Positions 47,875 to 62,600 of a stretch of 64,000 nucleotides of DNA are shown in pieces (the first letter of the stretch is position 1; every line of letters starts with the position of its first letter). A program made the position numbers and the translations under genes. The notes under the pieces were generated by a model that saw only the letters and a program-made list of their open reading frames with translations, made no database searches and was not told where the DNA came from. The stretch lies in contig NC_049991.1 in assembly GCF_000003815.2 (NCBI RefSeq), positions 18,256,037-18,320,036 of the forward strand, read 5' to 3'. The stretch comes from Branchiostoma floridae (lineage: Eukaryota > Chordata > Leptocardii > Amphioxiformes > Branchiostomatidae).

Positions 47875-50800
47875 ATATGTGTGTGTATGTGTGTGTATGT
47901 GTGTGAGTGTGTGTGTGTGTGTGAATGGGTTCTGATGATGGTTACGTAGGGGCCGTGGGATATGAAAGTCAAATTCGATAATTGGCAGCTTTCTAAGGTA
48001 CTGCAGCGGGAATTCCATTCTCCCTTAACTTTAAAGTGTGTTGATATTAACATTGCCTTTCTTTGTTTCCCCACAGCTTTGACGTGTCCTGCCTATCCTG
48101 TCCCAGAGAATGGGGAGGGAATTACTGGCTGTACCGATGCAGCATTTGGGCAATTTTGTAAGATCAGCTGTGATCCTGGCTATGATCTGCAAGGCGCTTC
48201 TACAGCGAGGTGCATCGCATCTGAAGTCGGAGTAGATGAAGGAGAGTGGGACCAAGAAAATGCATCTTGTATTGGTGAGCGCTGTGTTTCGTTTTGTTCC
48301 ATTTCCATGCTATGCTATGCAATCTATGCGTCTTGAAACGTCTTCGGGCTCTTTGCGATTCACCCCCATGACCCTGGTAAAATTCATTTTCCCGTCTCTT
48401 ATCTTGAGGTACACTTTCTATAAATCACGTTGTTTTGAAACAATTTATGATACGGTAAACGATTTACAAGATTCATATTTGACCAATGCCACTTTTCATG
48501 AGATTTTATATTTTTGTCAACAGTGAGGACTTGCCCAGCGATGTACTCCCCAAATCACGGCAGCATCAACGACGAATGTGATGGCCAGAAAGTCCCCTTT
48601 GGAACTGAATGCCACTTTTCCTGTGACGAAGGCTATTGGCTCACTGGACAAGAGACAAATATTTGCTCAGTAGAGGGAAGATGGGAACATCCAACGCCAT
48701 TCTGCAAAGGTTAGTCGCACTTGTATAACGTTTGTCTACCTAAGATTTCTTTTTCGTTGATACATAGGATAAATTAGAAATGTGTATTGGTTTTACACGA
48801 CCGGATGATGAAGATGGCGGTCTCGCTGTTGACCTCTAATGTGTCTATATGCTGCTTATCCAATCGTTTTGATGTTCTGTAAGCCATGCACATGGACCTA
48901 TACGTGTATGTTTGTTGTGGTCAGCCAATACGCGAATATCCTTGTCTTGTGGTCCAGAGAATGACCTAGCTAACTACTTTGTATATAAAGATGTGCCGAT
49001 GATATTCTTTGCAGCGAAAACGTGCCATTCAAGTGAGCTTCCGATTCCAACAAATGGTGTCAAGAGTAGCTGCCCAAATGAAGAGGAATACTACGGAACA
49101 ACATGTGTCCTATCCTGTCTGACTGGGTATCTACCAAGAGAACATGCTCAGGTGACATGTGAGAACAGCGAGGATCCGACCCGGGGAGTGTGGGACGACG
49201 ACAAATTTTCCTCCTGTGAAAGTGAGTTAAATCGATGCATCTTTACAATGGTTATTGCAAATAACACTGTCAAAAAGTTTAGTTTACTTGCTTCTTTTGT
49301 TTGTTTTCGTATCCTCTTCTTTGAATTTGGTCAACGATCTCTTAAATGAATATCTGTTGGGTCATTGATACATATATGAATGTTAATTGATGACATATAA
49401 GATATAGCTGAATAAGAGTTGAAATAACATGGCCTGATAACTTTTTTTTTACAGTCGTAACTTGCCAAGCTCCAGAGAAGCCAGGAAATGGCTCCATCGA
49501 AAGATGTCAGTATGATGGCGAGAACACCGATCTGACGACTGATCAGAAGTACAGCACCGTCTGCAGCATGGCCTGTGACGACGGTTTTACAGTCACCGGG
49601 GGGACACTCAGTCGCACCTGCACCGAGATGGCGACCTGGGATGGGAGTGAGCTACAATGTGAAGGTAAAGCCAAACACGCAACTTTCATAGTTACTTATG
49701 TTATGCACACCAATGCACTCCTCGTGCACGAATTCATGCGGGTACATAATTTGAAAAGGATACTGAACAAAGATCTATCAGGCAGGCACTGATATCAGAG
49801 CACGGTATGAATAAATATATTGCTCGGTACAAAACATGGTCGAAGATTGTCCCGTTGTCTTGGTCATCAACAATCAAAGGCTATTGTTTCCATTAATACA
49901 ATATGTAGTCTTTACATGCATACAGACCGTCCGAGGTATGAAAATGGGTAAAGAGAAGATAGACATTGTGTTATAAACGCATACACGAACCAACCATCTA
50001 AGATGTATCCGATTCGGTAAACAAACGATATATAGAAGGTTATCATTGCTGTTGCTCTTTCAGACATCACCAGTCCCCAGCTCTACTGCCCAGATGATCA
50101 ACTGTACTTCACAGAACAGAGAAGGACATCGCACGATCCAGATTGGTCATGGGAGCCAGTTGAGGTAAGGGCAAAAGCTTTCAAGAATTACACGCAGAAA
50201 ACATAAACATAGATACGATACGAACTTGGAAACATGACAGGAAGGGAAAACTTGTAGAATTTCAGTTGCCTAGTTCACACCTTTGACTGCACATTCCGTT
50301 ATTGAATATTAATGACATGTCAATTCTATAAACTTCCGCAGGCTACCGACCGTGGACTGGCAATTTATGCAGCTTTATCAAAGATCAATGCACAAGTGGT
50401 GACTGACAGACCACAAACGTTGTCAGAGGGCGTCCACGTCCTAGAGTATGAAGCTGTAGACGGAGCCGGCCTAGTGTCCACATGTACATTCAAAGTCACT
50501 GTCCAAGGTATCTTACTGTAAAGTTATTAGATAATTGTTCACATCGTACATGGACGTTCACTCATTTCTATCTATTGTGAATTTTGGACATGACATACTC
50601 TTATTTGCCGTACAAGTAGAGCAACAAGTTACCTTTATGATAAAACTCTTTTACAATGGAAACTAAAATTGAAGTTGATTTTGGCCCTGAAGTATTCTAA
50701 AATACTGTATGTTTAGTTATTGNNNNNNNNNNNNNNNNNNNNNNNNNNNNNNNNNNNNNNNNNNNNNNNNNNNNNNNNNNNNNNNNNNNNNNNNNNNNNN

Positions 50801-53800
50801 NNNNNNNNNNNNNNNNNNNNNNNNNNNNNNNNNNNNNNNNNNNNNNNNNNNNNNNNNNNNNNNNNNNNNNNNNNNNNNNNNNNNNNNNNNNNNNNNNNNN
50901 NNNNNNNNNNNNNNNNNNNNNNNNNNNNNNNNNNNNNNNNNNNNNNNNNNNNNNNNNNNNNNNNNNNNNNNNATCACAAGTTTGTTCAAATCGTTACATG
51001 TGATGATTGAATCTAACTCGCTTTTCTCCTTTCTTTCTTTGTACAGTGACCAGATGCCCCGTACTTCTCCCACCATCGCCACCCTTTGGGCAAATAGACC
51101 TCGTGCATGGTGAAGTCAGCTGTAGCAGTGCCGTGTATGGGTCCCAGTGTAGGCAGTCGTGCATGAGCGGGTACCACCTGACTGACACGAACGACGCGCT
51201 ACTCAATTGTACCAGAAATAGCGACTCAACAACGATTGGTGTTTGGGAAGGAACTCTTGGCAAATGTGAACGTGAGTAACTATCAAAACACCTTGTATTA
51301 AAGCAATTCAAATAAGGCAAGATGGCCTATAAGCAACCTTGACTTTCGTATTCTTAACACCTACCTACTGTCCTACATTATTGTGATCCGAACAGAGGGT
51401 TAAAAAAATTTAAGATATGCTAACCATAAATATCAGGAAATACACACGGATACAGAACAATATTTCAATTTTTCATGAAATAGTGAAATCAGAATCGTGT
51501 CATCATCTTTGCCAGAAGAAAGGTGAGTAGGCAATATTATAACATTCATTGAATGTGTTCATACATTAGAAACATAAGCATTCTGTAGTATTTTCTAGTA
51601 TGACAATGTTTGTTGCCTTTCAATCATTTAACCAAATTCTCCCAAGCTTTCTGCGATTCTCAGGAATGTTAATTGTGGCCTATTTAGACTGAAAATGAAT
51701 TCTTTGGAATGGTTCAATTTAACAGCTGGGAAGTTTAGAAAAAAGTCCATTACAGCTTGTGAACGCTATGGAATTTATGATTTTGCGTGTGTTTTTTTTC
51801 TTTCAAAGCAAATCAATGTACCATTCCCGATGTACCAAATGGCTACGTGTCTGGATGCCCAGCCAATGTGATAGACTACAACTCTATCTGCCAGTTCCAA
51901 TGTAACAGCGGATACAAGAGTCCAAGCGGTCAAGTGTCAGCCAACAGTCGCTGCAAAGCAGATACATCGTGGACAGTACCTTCTTTTGAGTGTAAGGGTA
52001 GGCAACTCTCAGTATCAATTTCGTAACACGAAAGTTATGATTGTATAAATACTAGGTAAATCTGCCTACATCTTTTAATCTTACTTTCCCACGTTTTTAC
52101 TTTTACGTGAATATATGTTGATTAGTCAACATTAAAACCAACAGTATTCTAAAAATAGCTAATTTCTATTAATTAAGACTACACATGGCAAGGGTAATGT
52201 ATTAACTCATACAAAATACCTACACCAAAAGTGGCCAACGAACAATTGGAAACATCAAATTTGGCCATTTTAATTCACATAATACTGTTTTATTGGTTCT
52301 AACGTCCTGTATGTTGTTTGTGTAAATCTCCACAGAGGTTTTCTGCAGCGCCTCTTTCTCCTTGACGAACGGGCAGGTCACCCCATCCGAGTGCGGCAAT
52401 AGCACCTCACTCCCTTATAGCACGCTGTGTCGGTTTTCTTGTGACAATGGATTCTTGGTACAAGGACCTATCTTCAGACAGTGCCTTTCTGACGGCACAT
52501 GGAGTGATCTGAGAAACACAAGCTGCAAAGGTACAATGTACATCCAAAGCTACTATATGGTTTGTCATGAAGATTAAGAATGCACCAACATTAACTTTCC
52601 AGTTAGACTTTCCCAAGTGTGTTTGCACTAATCCCTTTCTGAGACATGGCAACTCAATGCATATTTGTTGTTCTTGAAATGATATATAATCCTTACAATT
52701 CTATTCAATTGTTTTACAGGCTATCAAAACATCCATTTTGAACTGATCCAAACTTGACTATAATGATTTACCGGCCTAAAAATCTTGTTTGTTTTTTAAA
52801 TCGCAGACCAAGAGCCTCCCCAGTTCACAGTGCCTTGTCCACAGTACATCGATGCCAATGCCAGGAGTGGCACCACAGCTGAAGTATCATACACGGAGCC
52901 AATGGCAACTGATAATTCTGGAAATGTTACCATACTAAAGTGAGTTAATTAAGATCGATATTTACTCTTCTGAAAAGAAAACTAAAATAAAAATGATTTT
53001 GTTGAAGACTTTTCAATTGACTCTGATGATCAGAAATCCAACCATCAAACATAATCATCAAAAAAAATCATTATCTGATAATTACATCTCTTGTAATATG
53101 AGCAATGGTACACCTACATTTGGTATTTATCAACACTAGAAGCAAAAATAGCCAGTTTGTAAGTAGGATATTAACTCCCTTCATTTTGAACGTTATTCTA
53201 CAGGAGTCCAGCCAATTTGAGTCCTGACAGTACCTTCCCCGAGGGGACCACGAGAATAACCTACACAGCAATGGATGCATCTAGCCTGGCTCGACAATGT
53301 GTTGTCTACATTCGCGTCAACGGTACGTGTGTAGTTTGTTGGCATATCTGGTAAATCTGACGACTCCATTCTGTGGTCCTTTATCAGAAAATGACGAGGT
53401 CCTTTATCAGTATTGAAAAACAAAAGAATATAAAACATGGTATTGTGTTTAAAGCTTTTGGCGCAAAACAATTCTCAGTGAAAAAGCTTTAATTTGATTT
53501 TGATCTTTAACATTCAGCTAAATGCCCATCCAATAATTCGATTATTATTCTTTGTTTATTAAAATTCCCACAACAAAATTATGTTGCTTCAACTCAGTAC
53601 TCAGATGTCAGCGTCTACCTGCACCGCTGTGGGGATCGTACGACAGCTGCCCGGTGGACTCGCCACTGGGGTCATCCTGCAGCTTCAGATGTAACGAGGG
53701 TTACGTTCTCAATGGTCCTGGCACCCATACATGTGAGCTGGATGAGGGGCTGGGAACAGGATTCTGGTCAGGAAATGAAACAACTTGTGAAGGTAATGTC

Positions 53801-56544
53801 TTTCAATAGACTGTTGATGAGTAGAGGCTATTAAGTGTTTATTTCTTTGAATAAAAGTACCGATCAGTCCTGACTATGCCTTCTGGTTATGTCAATTAAG
53901 AATGGTTAGAATATTGACAACTGAAATTTTCTATGATAGAATGAAATTCAATCAGAACGTGTGCTTTAACGGTTCTCAGCCATCACATGTCCAGCGATAC
54001 AAACAAAGGCAGATGTCATCAAGTCCGGCTGCTTCTCGGAGCCTCCACAGACAGAAAGATACGGCACCACCTGCCAGTTCTACTGCCCGTACGGGTACGG
54101 CGGTGTGGGGGAGAGCAAAGCTCGCTGCTTAGCAAACAGCAGCTGGAGTGGAGACCCTGAGGAGTTCAGCTGTGAAGGTTTGTATTTGAATTCGTTATTT
54201 CCATGTATTCTTTTTTGTTGTCCCAGTAGCATACGTGTACCGTTGTTACTGACTTAAGTTTGTAAAACTTCAATGTCCAACAAATACATTTGTGACTGAC
54301 GTAAATGTCTAACACGAATCCCCCTGAAAAAGCACAATTCCAGTGACCTTGATTTCGGAAATTGAGAATTGGAGTAAGAAAACGAAGAAAGCTTTTCAAA
54401 AACATTTTATGCCACTTCATGGATTAATATTTAGATTATTTTATGTTCATTCCAGAGCGGACGTGTTCACCCCTGAAAGCATCAACCGAGTATCGAACTG
54501 TGCCTACCACCTGTACGTCCAACCCCTCCTACCTGGACACCTGTATTCACACCTGCCGAAGGAGCGGATACAGGCTGCAGCCTCCTGGTCATGAATTCAC
54601 AACCTGTCTGGGGAATGGACAATGGACAAGGGATACCAGTAATCTGACATGCATTGGTAAGTTTTAACTTTTTGTGGAATGTCTATGAGTTGTATACTTG
54701 GAGACATGCAATCACTTTCGAATTCAAAATACTTTACATGAGTAAGGTCCTCCCAAAATGATAATGCATGACATATCATTGTATTTCCACATTCCAGTCC
54801 ATTTAAATTGAAGTTTTCAGAAGGCAATGGCAATGACCTGATGCGCAATTGATGACATTTTAGCACCATGGTCATCTTTGATGATATTGACAGATTTTGC
54901 CACGGTAAAGCAAGACAAATGATTCCAAATCATTTTCATCAACTGATAACCATCATATATCGGTATAACCCAGGTGGATCACTAACTTGTACAAGCTGAC
55001 GTTGCTCAATTATTGATCACGCGACAATTTCCCTTACTGCAGACATTGAGCCACCAAGTTTCATCTACTGTCCCCGCGACATCACCGTGTATGCTGACAG
55101 AGGAGACACCGGGGCGCTTGTCAACTGGACCCTTCCAGTGGCTGAGGACAACTCTGGGGAAAACCCTACACTGACCTGGAATATTTGCCCTTGCGTACTT
55201 CCGGTTGGGGAGTATGACGTTGTCTATGTGGCAACGGATGACGCAGGCAACCAACAGACATGCGAGTTCACTGTGAAAGTTGATGGTGAGAATTTTCATC
55301 ACTTAAAACCTTTGAAGATGGAAAACACTCTGAAAGCATGTTGTACCAGTGTACTATGTTGACATTGCATGTTTTCAAACTATGTTTTCGCTTTTCTTAA
55401 AATTTGTTAAGTTTTAATTAAAGAAGCCTGGTTAGTCAGTTTTTCTGTAGGAACTACTTACAAAATCTTCTTGCAACATACACGTAGAAACACTCAGCCT
55501 CAGCTGCACTCTTACTACATATCCCTTTTAAGTACCTTATTTACTATCTAAATATGAATAAATGAATTTTAAATTTATCCCCTATATAGTGAGACGATGC
55601 CAGCGACTTCATCCTCCCGTCCACGCTCACTTTACCAGTAGAACCTGTGACAACAGTTACGGCACCACCTGCCAGGTAGCGTGCTCCACAGGGTACCAAC
55701 TGTCAGGATCGAGCAACGCCACCTGCGAATTCGACGGGACGATTATGTACTGGGAGAGAGAGTCGCAGCCGTATTGCTCAAGTAAGTAATATGATAGTAC
55801 TCGTAACGGAAGACATGGCGCATACCCGTCTTGTACTGGGCTAGAAGAAAGGGTATCCCACCCCGTAAGGGGCGGTATAACCCCAACGATGCTGTAAAAC
55901 ACCATATGGCTCTACTACTACTACTATTAACCCAGCCTATAGACACACACACCACAAAATCTTTAGTCTATTTCATGGACAAGACTTTTTTGCAATCAAA
56001 TGATTTTTTTGGCTAGCCCTAGCTAGTATAAGCTGTGATCGTTTTCCTTTCTGTAGTTGCAACATGCAGCGGTCTGACTCTACCAGAAAACGGTGATCTG
56101 TATCCTTCCTTCTGTACTACCATGCCAACGTACGGCACAACGTGCCAGTACTTCTGCCGCAATGGGTACTCACTGCACCCAGATGTGGAAGCATTGACCT
56201 GCACGTCCAGTGGCACTTGGAATGGGTATAGCACCACTCCAAATTGCAGAGGTATGTACTATTGTTTGCAAGCGTTACATGTTTAAGTGAATGGAGCGAA
56301 TTCTGACGTCGTGGCCGTTTGTTCCCTGCTTTGGTGCGTGCTAACCAGAAATACCATACTTTCCATTCACTCATCCAAGGGAGTGAAGTATTGCTTTAGG
56401 CGGATCTTAGATTGTGTTTATGCGTGTGTCTGACATCCATTGTACTGGTTCAAATTCTACCATCCCTTATTGTTTTCATACTACATATATTTACTTATCT
56501 ATTATCAATACTTTACAGAGAAATCTGTTAGGGGTTTGGTGGTT

Positions 56545-56614
<70 letters not shown>

Positions 56615-59600
56615 TATACATATATATAGGCGCCCCCAGCAGAAAAAAAACATGCTCAGAAAACTAATAGATAAGATAAATACAAACAAACAAGCTGCGT
56701 TTACCAGAGAATTTATAAATACTTGGCTAATTACCATCATGTTTCATGATGATCGGATAGAAAGATAACACATACAACCCATTTACAGACGTAACCTCCC
56801 CACATCTGCTGAGCTGCCCCGGACCACAAAGTGGCGTTCTTGAAGGCACGAACCCCACAGTGACCATCAGCTGGGAGGTACCTACTGCTGTAGACAACGC
56901 GCCTGGGCAGCTGCGGGTAGTCACGACTCCGGCTGGGATCGTCCCACCTCACAACTTCAGCCAAGACACAGAAGTCATTTACACGTTCTATGATGCGGCT
57001 AACAATTCAGCGGAGTGCCGATTTCAGATCTACATTCAAGGTGATTGAAAGCAGTTTGATTTTCTTTAAATTCTGACATACTGCCGTAAAATGTACAGCA
57101 ATCATATCATTGTTCTTCACCATAGAAATTACACCAACAGTACTATATACTTAGTTTTCCTTAAACATGAGGTCTAACTTGGAATTGGACAGTAATATGG
57201 CGTATCGTTTTTGTTTTTTTTTAAATTTTATTACAAATCCTTCTTGTCTACCTTTTCACCACTAGCTCGTCCCACACGTTGCTAGTTGTACCCACTGTTA
57301 TCTTATCTGTTTACAGATGAACTGGTCCCTGTTGTCAGGTCCTGCCCAGACGACATAGCACAGACAACAACTTCAGCGGACACACTAGTTAGCTGGGATC
57401 CTCCAGTGTTTAAAGAACTCACAAACGACGCCCTCATCATTGTCCCAGACCCAGCAACGTTTTCAAGCTCATCTTTTACTCTCGGTGAACATTTCGTCAC
57501 CTACACTGCCACCAATCCTGACAATGGGAAGAGTGCTGTTTGTTCCTTTAGAGTAACTTTGACAGGTACAATCACTTTATAAATTCCACAACTTCTGTAC
57601 TCAGTGGCATACTCCTTTTCCCCGTAGACTCATGAATATACACTACATGTAACTATATGGAAAAAACATTTCATTTTTCAAATTTAATCTAATTTGAAAT
57701 TCCTGACATTTTAGATATAACTAACCTAGTGATATTATCATGCTACTTTGTATGCGTTGACACAATGGCTTTGATATCATTCGAATTGCTTTTTTTTCAA
57801 TTACAGCTATCCAATGCACAGATTTGAATGCACCGCAGAATGGGGCATTGTCCTGCGGTGATTGGGGAGATCGTAAGACCTGCACGCTCCTGTGCAATGA
57901 CGCATTTGATATACCGAGAGGACAATCAGGTGAAAGGCTGTACCTCTGCAGAAATGATGGCATCTGGACTCCCCACGACAACGTACCAGACTGTACAGGT
58001 AAAAAAGGGTTTATCTATCTATCCATATATCTGTATGTGGGTGTAAATGATATACACCAGAGCTTGTATTAATGATATAAGCTGTAATATATATATATGT
58101 TAAGCTTACATCATCGTTACAAGCTCTGGTGTATATTATTTACATCCACATATCGTAGAATGTAGACTTTAACTATGTCCTCTGTAAGTGTGGATTCTTA
58201 TCTGGGGACGGGATAAGAAAATAAGATAATCTTGATAGATTATGAAAGAACTAGTTTTTGTCCACTTCACTTTATCACAGCTGGAAGAAACCCAAGAGTA
58301 AACCAGCTTCCATCTGAACTTCAGTACTACTCTGGAGATTGCACGGATCAGACCACTAAGGACAACATAGCCGCGGCCTTTGCACAGTTGGTTACAGACA
58401 GTGGCTTCTGTACGGTAGCCGATGGCTGCTCGGTGGACGGCGTCGAAGTCACCTGTGGACCCATATCTGCGACTGGGAAACGCCGAAGGCGCAGATCTAC
58501 CCCCACACACGTCATAACGATCAAGTTTAACTTCCAAGTTGATTTGAGCATTCCACCCGACGACGTACTGGCCGAAGATGATTGGTATGCCTCTGAGGAA
58601 AAACTGAAGGAAATTGCCAACAATTTCGCAACAATCCTAGAATCACACGGAGAATCTCTAAACGTGTCAGGACTTCTGACAGAAATTAATGCTACATCCT
58701 TTTGGCATGACGACTTATCTTTTCTGGCTTGTGACTACGGATATGAACCCAACTATGCCTCACTAAAGTGTGGTAAGTGCCCTTTTGTCCGTACATTCAA
58801 CAACATTAAGTAACATATTTCAGTATCACATTCCTTCAAGCCAAGATAAGGTTAAATGTTACGTAAATTACCTTAGGGCCTGTGTTCTTTCTGGTAAGTG
58901 TACTGAGTAGGCGAGTTCGAACACCTTTAGTTCTAACATAGAATCATGTTCCAATAGTTGGCTGTGGGACTGGAAGATACTATGACGGAGAACAGGACGA
59001 TTGTGTGAGCTGCCCTGTGGGAACGTACCAGACCCAGTTTGGCCAAACTTCGTGCATCCCCTGTCCTGAAGGATTCACAACTATCAGGGAAGAGGCGAGG
59101 AACCTAACCAAGTGCTTACGTAAGTAGATAAGTACAAATAATTGGTATTGATGGCCAATTGTTTCAAACATGTGCCAATATTATAAATCACTAATTTACG
59201 AAAATACGCTACTAAATTTTCAAAACTCTATCGACATGAATGTGAGATTCATAATCTAGAGGCATTGTAAGTCTAAGAATAAACATTTCGTATAGCACCA
59301 TTTTAACATGATGAGCACTTAGGTATCAGTAAGATTTTTTGTTCTTTAAACGTATACTGTACAATGGTTACGTACATTTTAGTGCATTTTCAGAAAAAGC
59401 AAAACTAAAGGCAAATGACATGTTTTTGTTTTCTTGTTCTCTCGAACAGCCATGTGTCCTCTGGGTCAGTACAGCACAACTGGAGTGGAACCATGCAGTC
59501 CATGTCCGAAAGACACCTACCAACCCATGAATGGATCAACACAATGTGTCCCATGTCCAAACGATACAAGGACGGCCAGCGTTGGGGCAACATCTGTTGA

Positions 59601-62600
59601 CAGTTGCCATGGTAGGCATTTACAATATACGTGTCATGTTTTTATAGTTGACGTTAGTTAGCTGTGATTGCTTATTGCAATTCTGATAGATGACTCTGGA
59701 TAATTATGACATTTACAAAACAATGCTTCCTCAATTGTTTCTCTATCGCTCTAGAACCCTGTGCTGCCGGAAGTTTTTCACTGACAGGAGTACACCCCTG
59801 TCAGCCCTGCACAAAAGGCAGGTACCAGCCTTCAACAGGAAAGACGGCATGTCTGCCATGTGATCCTCACTTGACAACTGTTACTGTCGGTTCAACAAAT
59901 ATTGAGCAATGTAAAGGTAAGTTGTGGCTCCATCTGCTACTACGTTTAACTACAACGCTTTCTCTTATGTGGCAATGATTTTCATTCTGCTTTCCTTCCT
60001 GTATAGCACTTGTATCAATGGTTCGGGACTCATAACCCTGGCAATTTTTTTCAACTTTAGTCAACCGGCTATTGAAACAAATGCATAACTAATACAATAG
60101 ACATGTTAGAAATCTTTTGCAAATCTTTGGACATATTACACTGCATATCGTGATATCATTTTCTTATCACATTTTTTTTGTGTTTGATATACATAGATCC
60201 ATGCAGAAACATTATCTGCGAGAATGGAGGCACTTGCACATTTACATCTGGCAACACCAGCTGCAGCTGCCTTACTGGGTTTGAGGGAGAGAGGTGTGAC
60301 AACAACATTGACGACTGCAGCTCGCAACCCTGCTTAAACAACGCCACCTGTGAGGATGGAGTCAACAACTACACTTGCAGCTGTGCTGATGGTTATTCAG
60401 GTATCAGTATTGTTGTTTTTCTAAAATTATATGTGGCCTTTAGAATTGTACTTCAATTTGTATCAAAATGTCAAAATGGGTCAAAAGATTCCAGTCTTAA
60501 AAACAACTTTAGAAAGAACCCCTACTGGCTGAATACAGTATTTTTCAATAGTGTAATATAGAGAGACAGAGAGGGGGGGAGACAGAAAGAGAGAGGGAGG
60601 GAAAGAGAGAGGGTTGTCTATTTGTATTGAAAGCTGTAAAAAGCACATCACAACAAATACCTATTTCATTGGTATATAGATAAAAGTAAAATTTGTAGAA
60701 TCAGGTTGTAACATCTGTTACCTTTCTGCTACAGGGGCAGAGTGTGCCGTCAACGTTGATGAATGCGAGTCGTCCCCGTGCCAAAATAACGGCACATGCG
60801 AGGATAGAGTCAACGGTTACACCTGCGACTGTTACACGGGATACGAAGGACCCCACTGTGAAGAGGAGTCAGACTGGTGCGCCGACAACCCATGTAGAAA
60901 TGGTGGCACCTGCATCAGTAGCGCCCAAATTGCAAATATCGTCTGTCAGTGCGGTGACGGTTTCCATGGTAACACCTGCGATATAGATGTTGACGAATGT
61001 TTGTCGCAACCTTGTCAAAACCATGGTACGTGCATCGATATGATCAATGGGTACCAGTGTATTTGTTACCCGGGTTATTCTGGATCAGAATGTCAAACCG
61101 ACATAGATCTCTGTGAAGACAACCCGTGCCACAACAACGGCACCTGTGTAGACCTTGGGTTAGGTTTCAAATGCCTTTGTGGAGAAAATCGAGGTGGCGA
61201 ACTTTGCGAAGATGAAGCAGACGCCTGCACACGACAGCCTTGCCAGAACGGAGGCACATGCACGTTCTCTGAAGACGGTTCCTACAACTGCACATGTGGT
61301 CCTGGATATGCAGGATTCCACTGTGAGGACAATATCGACGAGTGCGCATCGCAGCCGTGCTCAAATGGTGGGACATGTCATGATGGTCACAACGGATTCT
61401 CCTGCGAGTGCCCTGACGGCTTAGCCGGTACAACCTGCGTGGACGTAGACGATAGGTGTGCCCCGTCTCCGTGTGCAAACAATGGGACGTGCACTGCTCA
61501 GGAAAACGGCAGCATCAAGTGTGTGTGCTCGGCAGGGTACGGCGGAGATACATGTGATCAACAGCTGAGCAGCTGTGTAGACAATCAGTGCGCCCACGGT
61601 GCAACCTGCCAAGAGGAGGACTCGTCATATTCATGTGTTTGCCCACAAGGATATACAGGTACATAATGTGATGTCATTTCATTTTGGCAGAAATGTCAGT
61701 TCATTTATTTGACAACATTCATGCCTCTACAGCTTAATGGTCGACATAGAATCTGCTTCATGTCCATATTATAGAAATTTCCACAAAAAAGTATCATTAT
61801 TGTGTGCTCAAAATGTAAGCATTTGTATGACATGAAGTATTAACATCACGCCATTTCTGTCTTCAGGTTTCTTCTGTGACAGCCCAATCGACAACTGCGC
61901 CAGTGAGCCCTGCTTCAACAACGCCGTTTGCGAGAGCACCAACTCCTCATACACGTGCACCTGTCCGGTTGGACTGGAAGGAGAACAATGCACCAATGAT
62001 ACAGATGAGTGTTCCACCTTTCCCTGCCTTAACAACGGCACCTGCATCAACAGTTTCGGATCGTATGAATGTATCTGTGACGATGGTTATGCTGGGGAGG
62101 CCTGCGAGGTCGATGTGGATGAATGTTTGTCCATACCATGCCTCAACGGAGGAACTTGCGCGGATTCGGTAAATGGCTATTCTTGCGAGTGTGCACCGGG
62201 CTATGGTGGAGAGGACTGTGGAGAAGATGCCGACGAATGCTTGAGTAGCTCTTGTCTGCACGGGGCCATTTGCTCAGACGTGTTCAATGGTTTTACGTGT
62301 CACTGCACACCTGGATGGGAAGGGGACACCTGTGAGATCAATAAAGATGAATGTGCAGCGTCTCCATGTCAAGACAATGGGACATGTGTGGACTTGGTAA
62401 ATGACTACCGATGCGAGTGCCCAGCAGGTTACAGTGGCAAGAACTGCTCGGTTCGTACTGTATCGTGTTCAAGCCAGCCTTGTAATAACAGCGGCACATG
62501 TGAGGAGAGAGAAGATGGCGGAATACACTGCACATGCACGGAAGGGTGGACAGGCACGTACTGCCAGATCAACCAGGACGACTGCACACCCAATCCGTGC

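Noticed and set aside
47766..48074. Histidine/threonine-rich minus-strand frame near 47766-48074
   Set aside because: Complement of a TG microsatellite and of a real plus-strand sushi exon.
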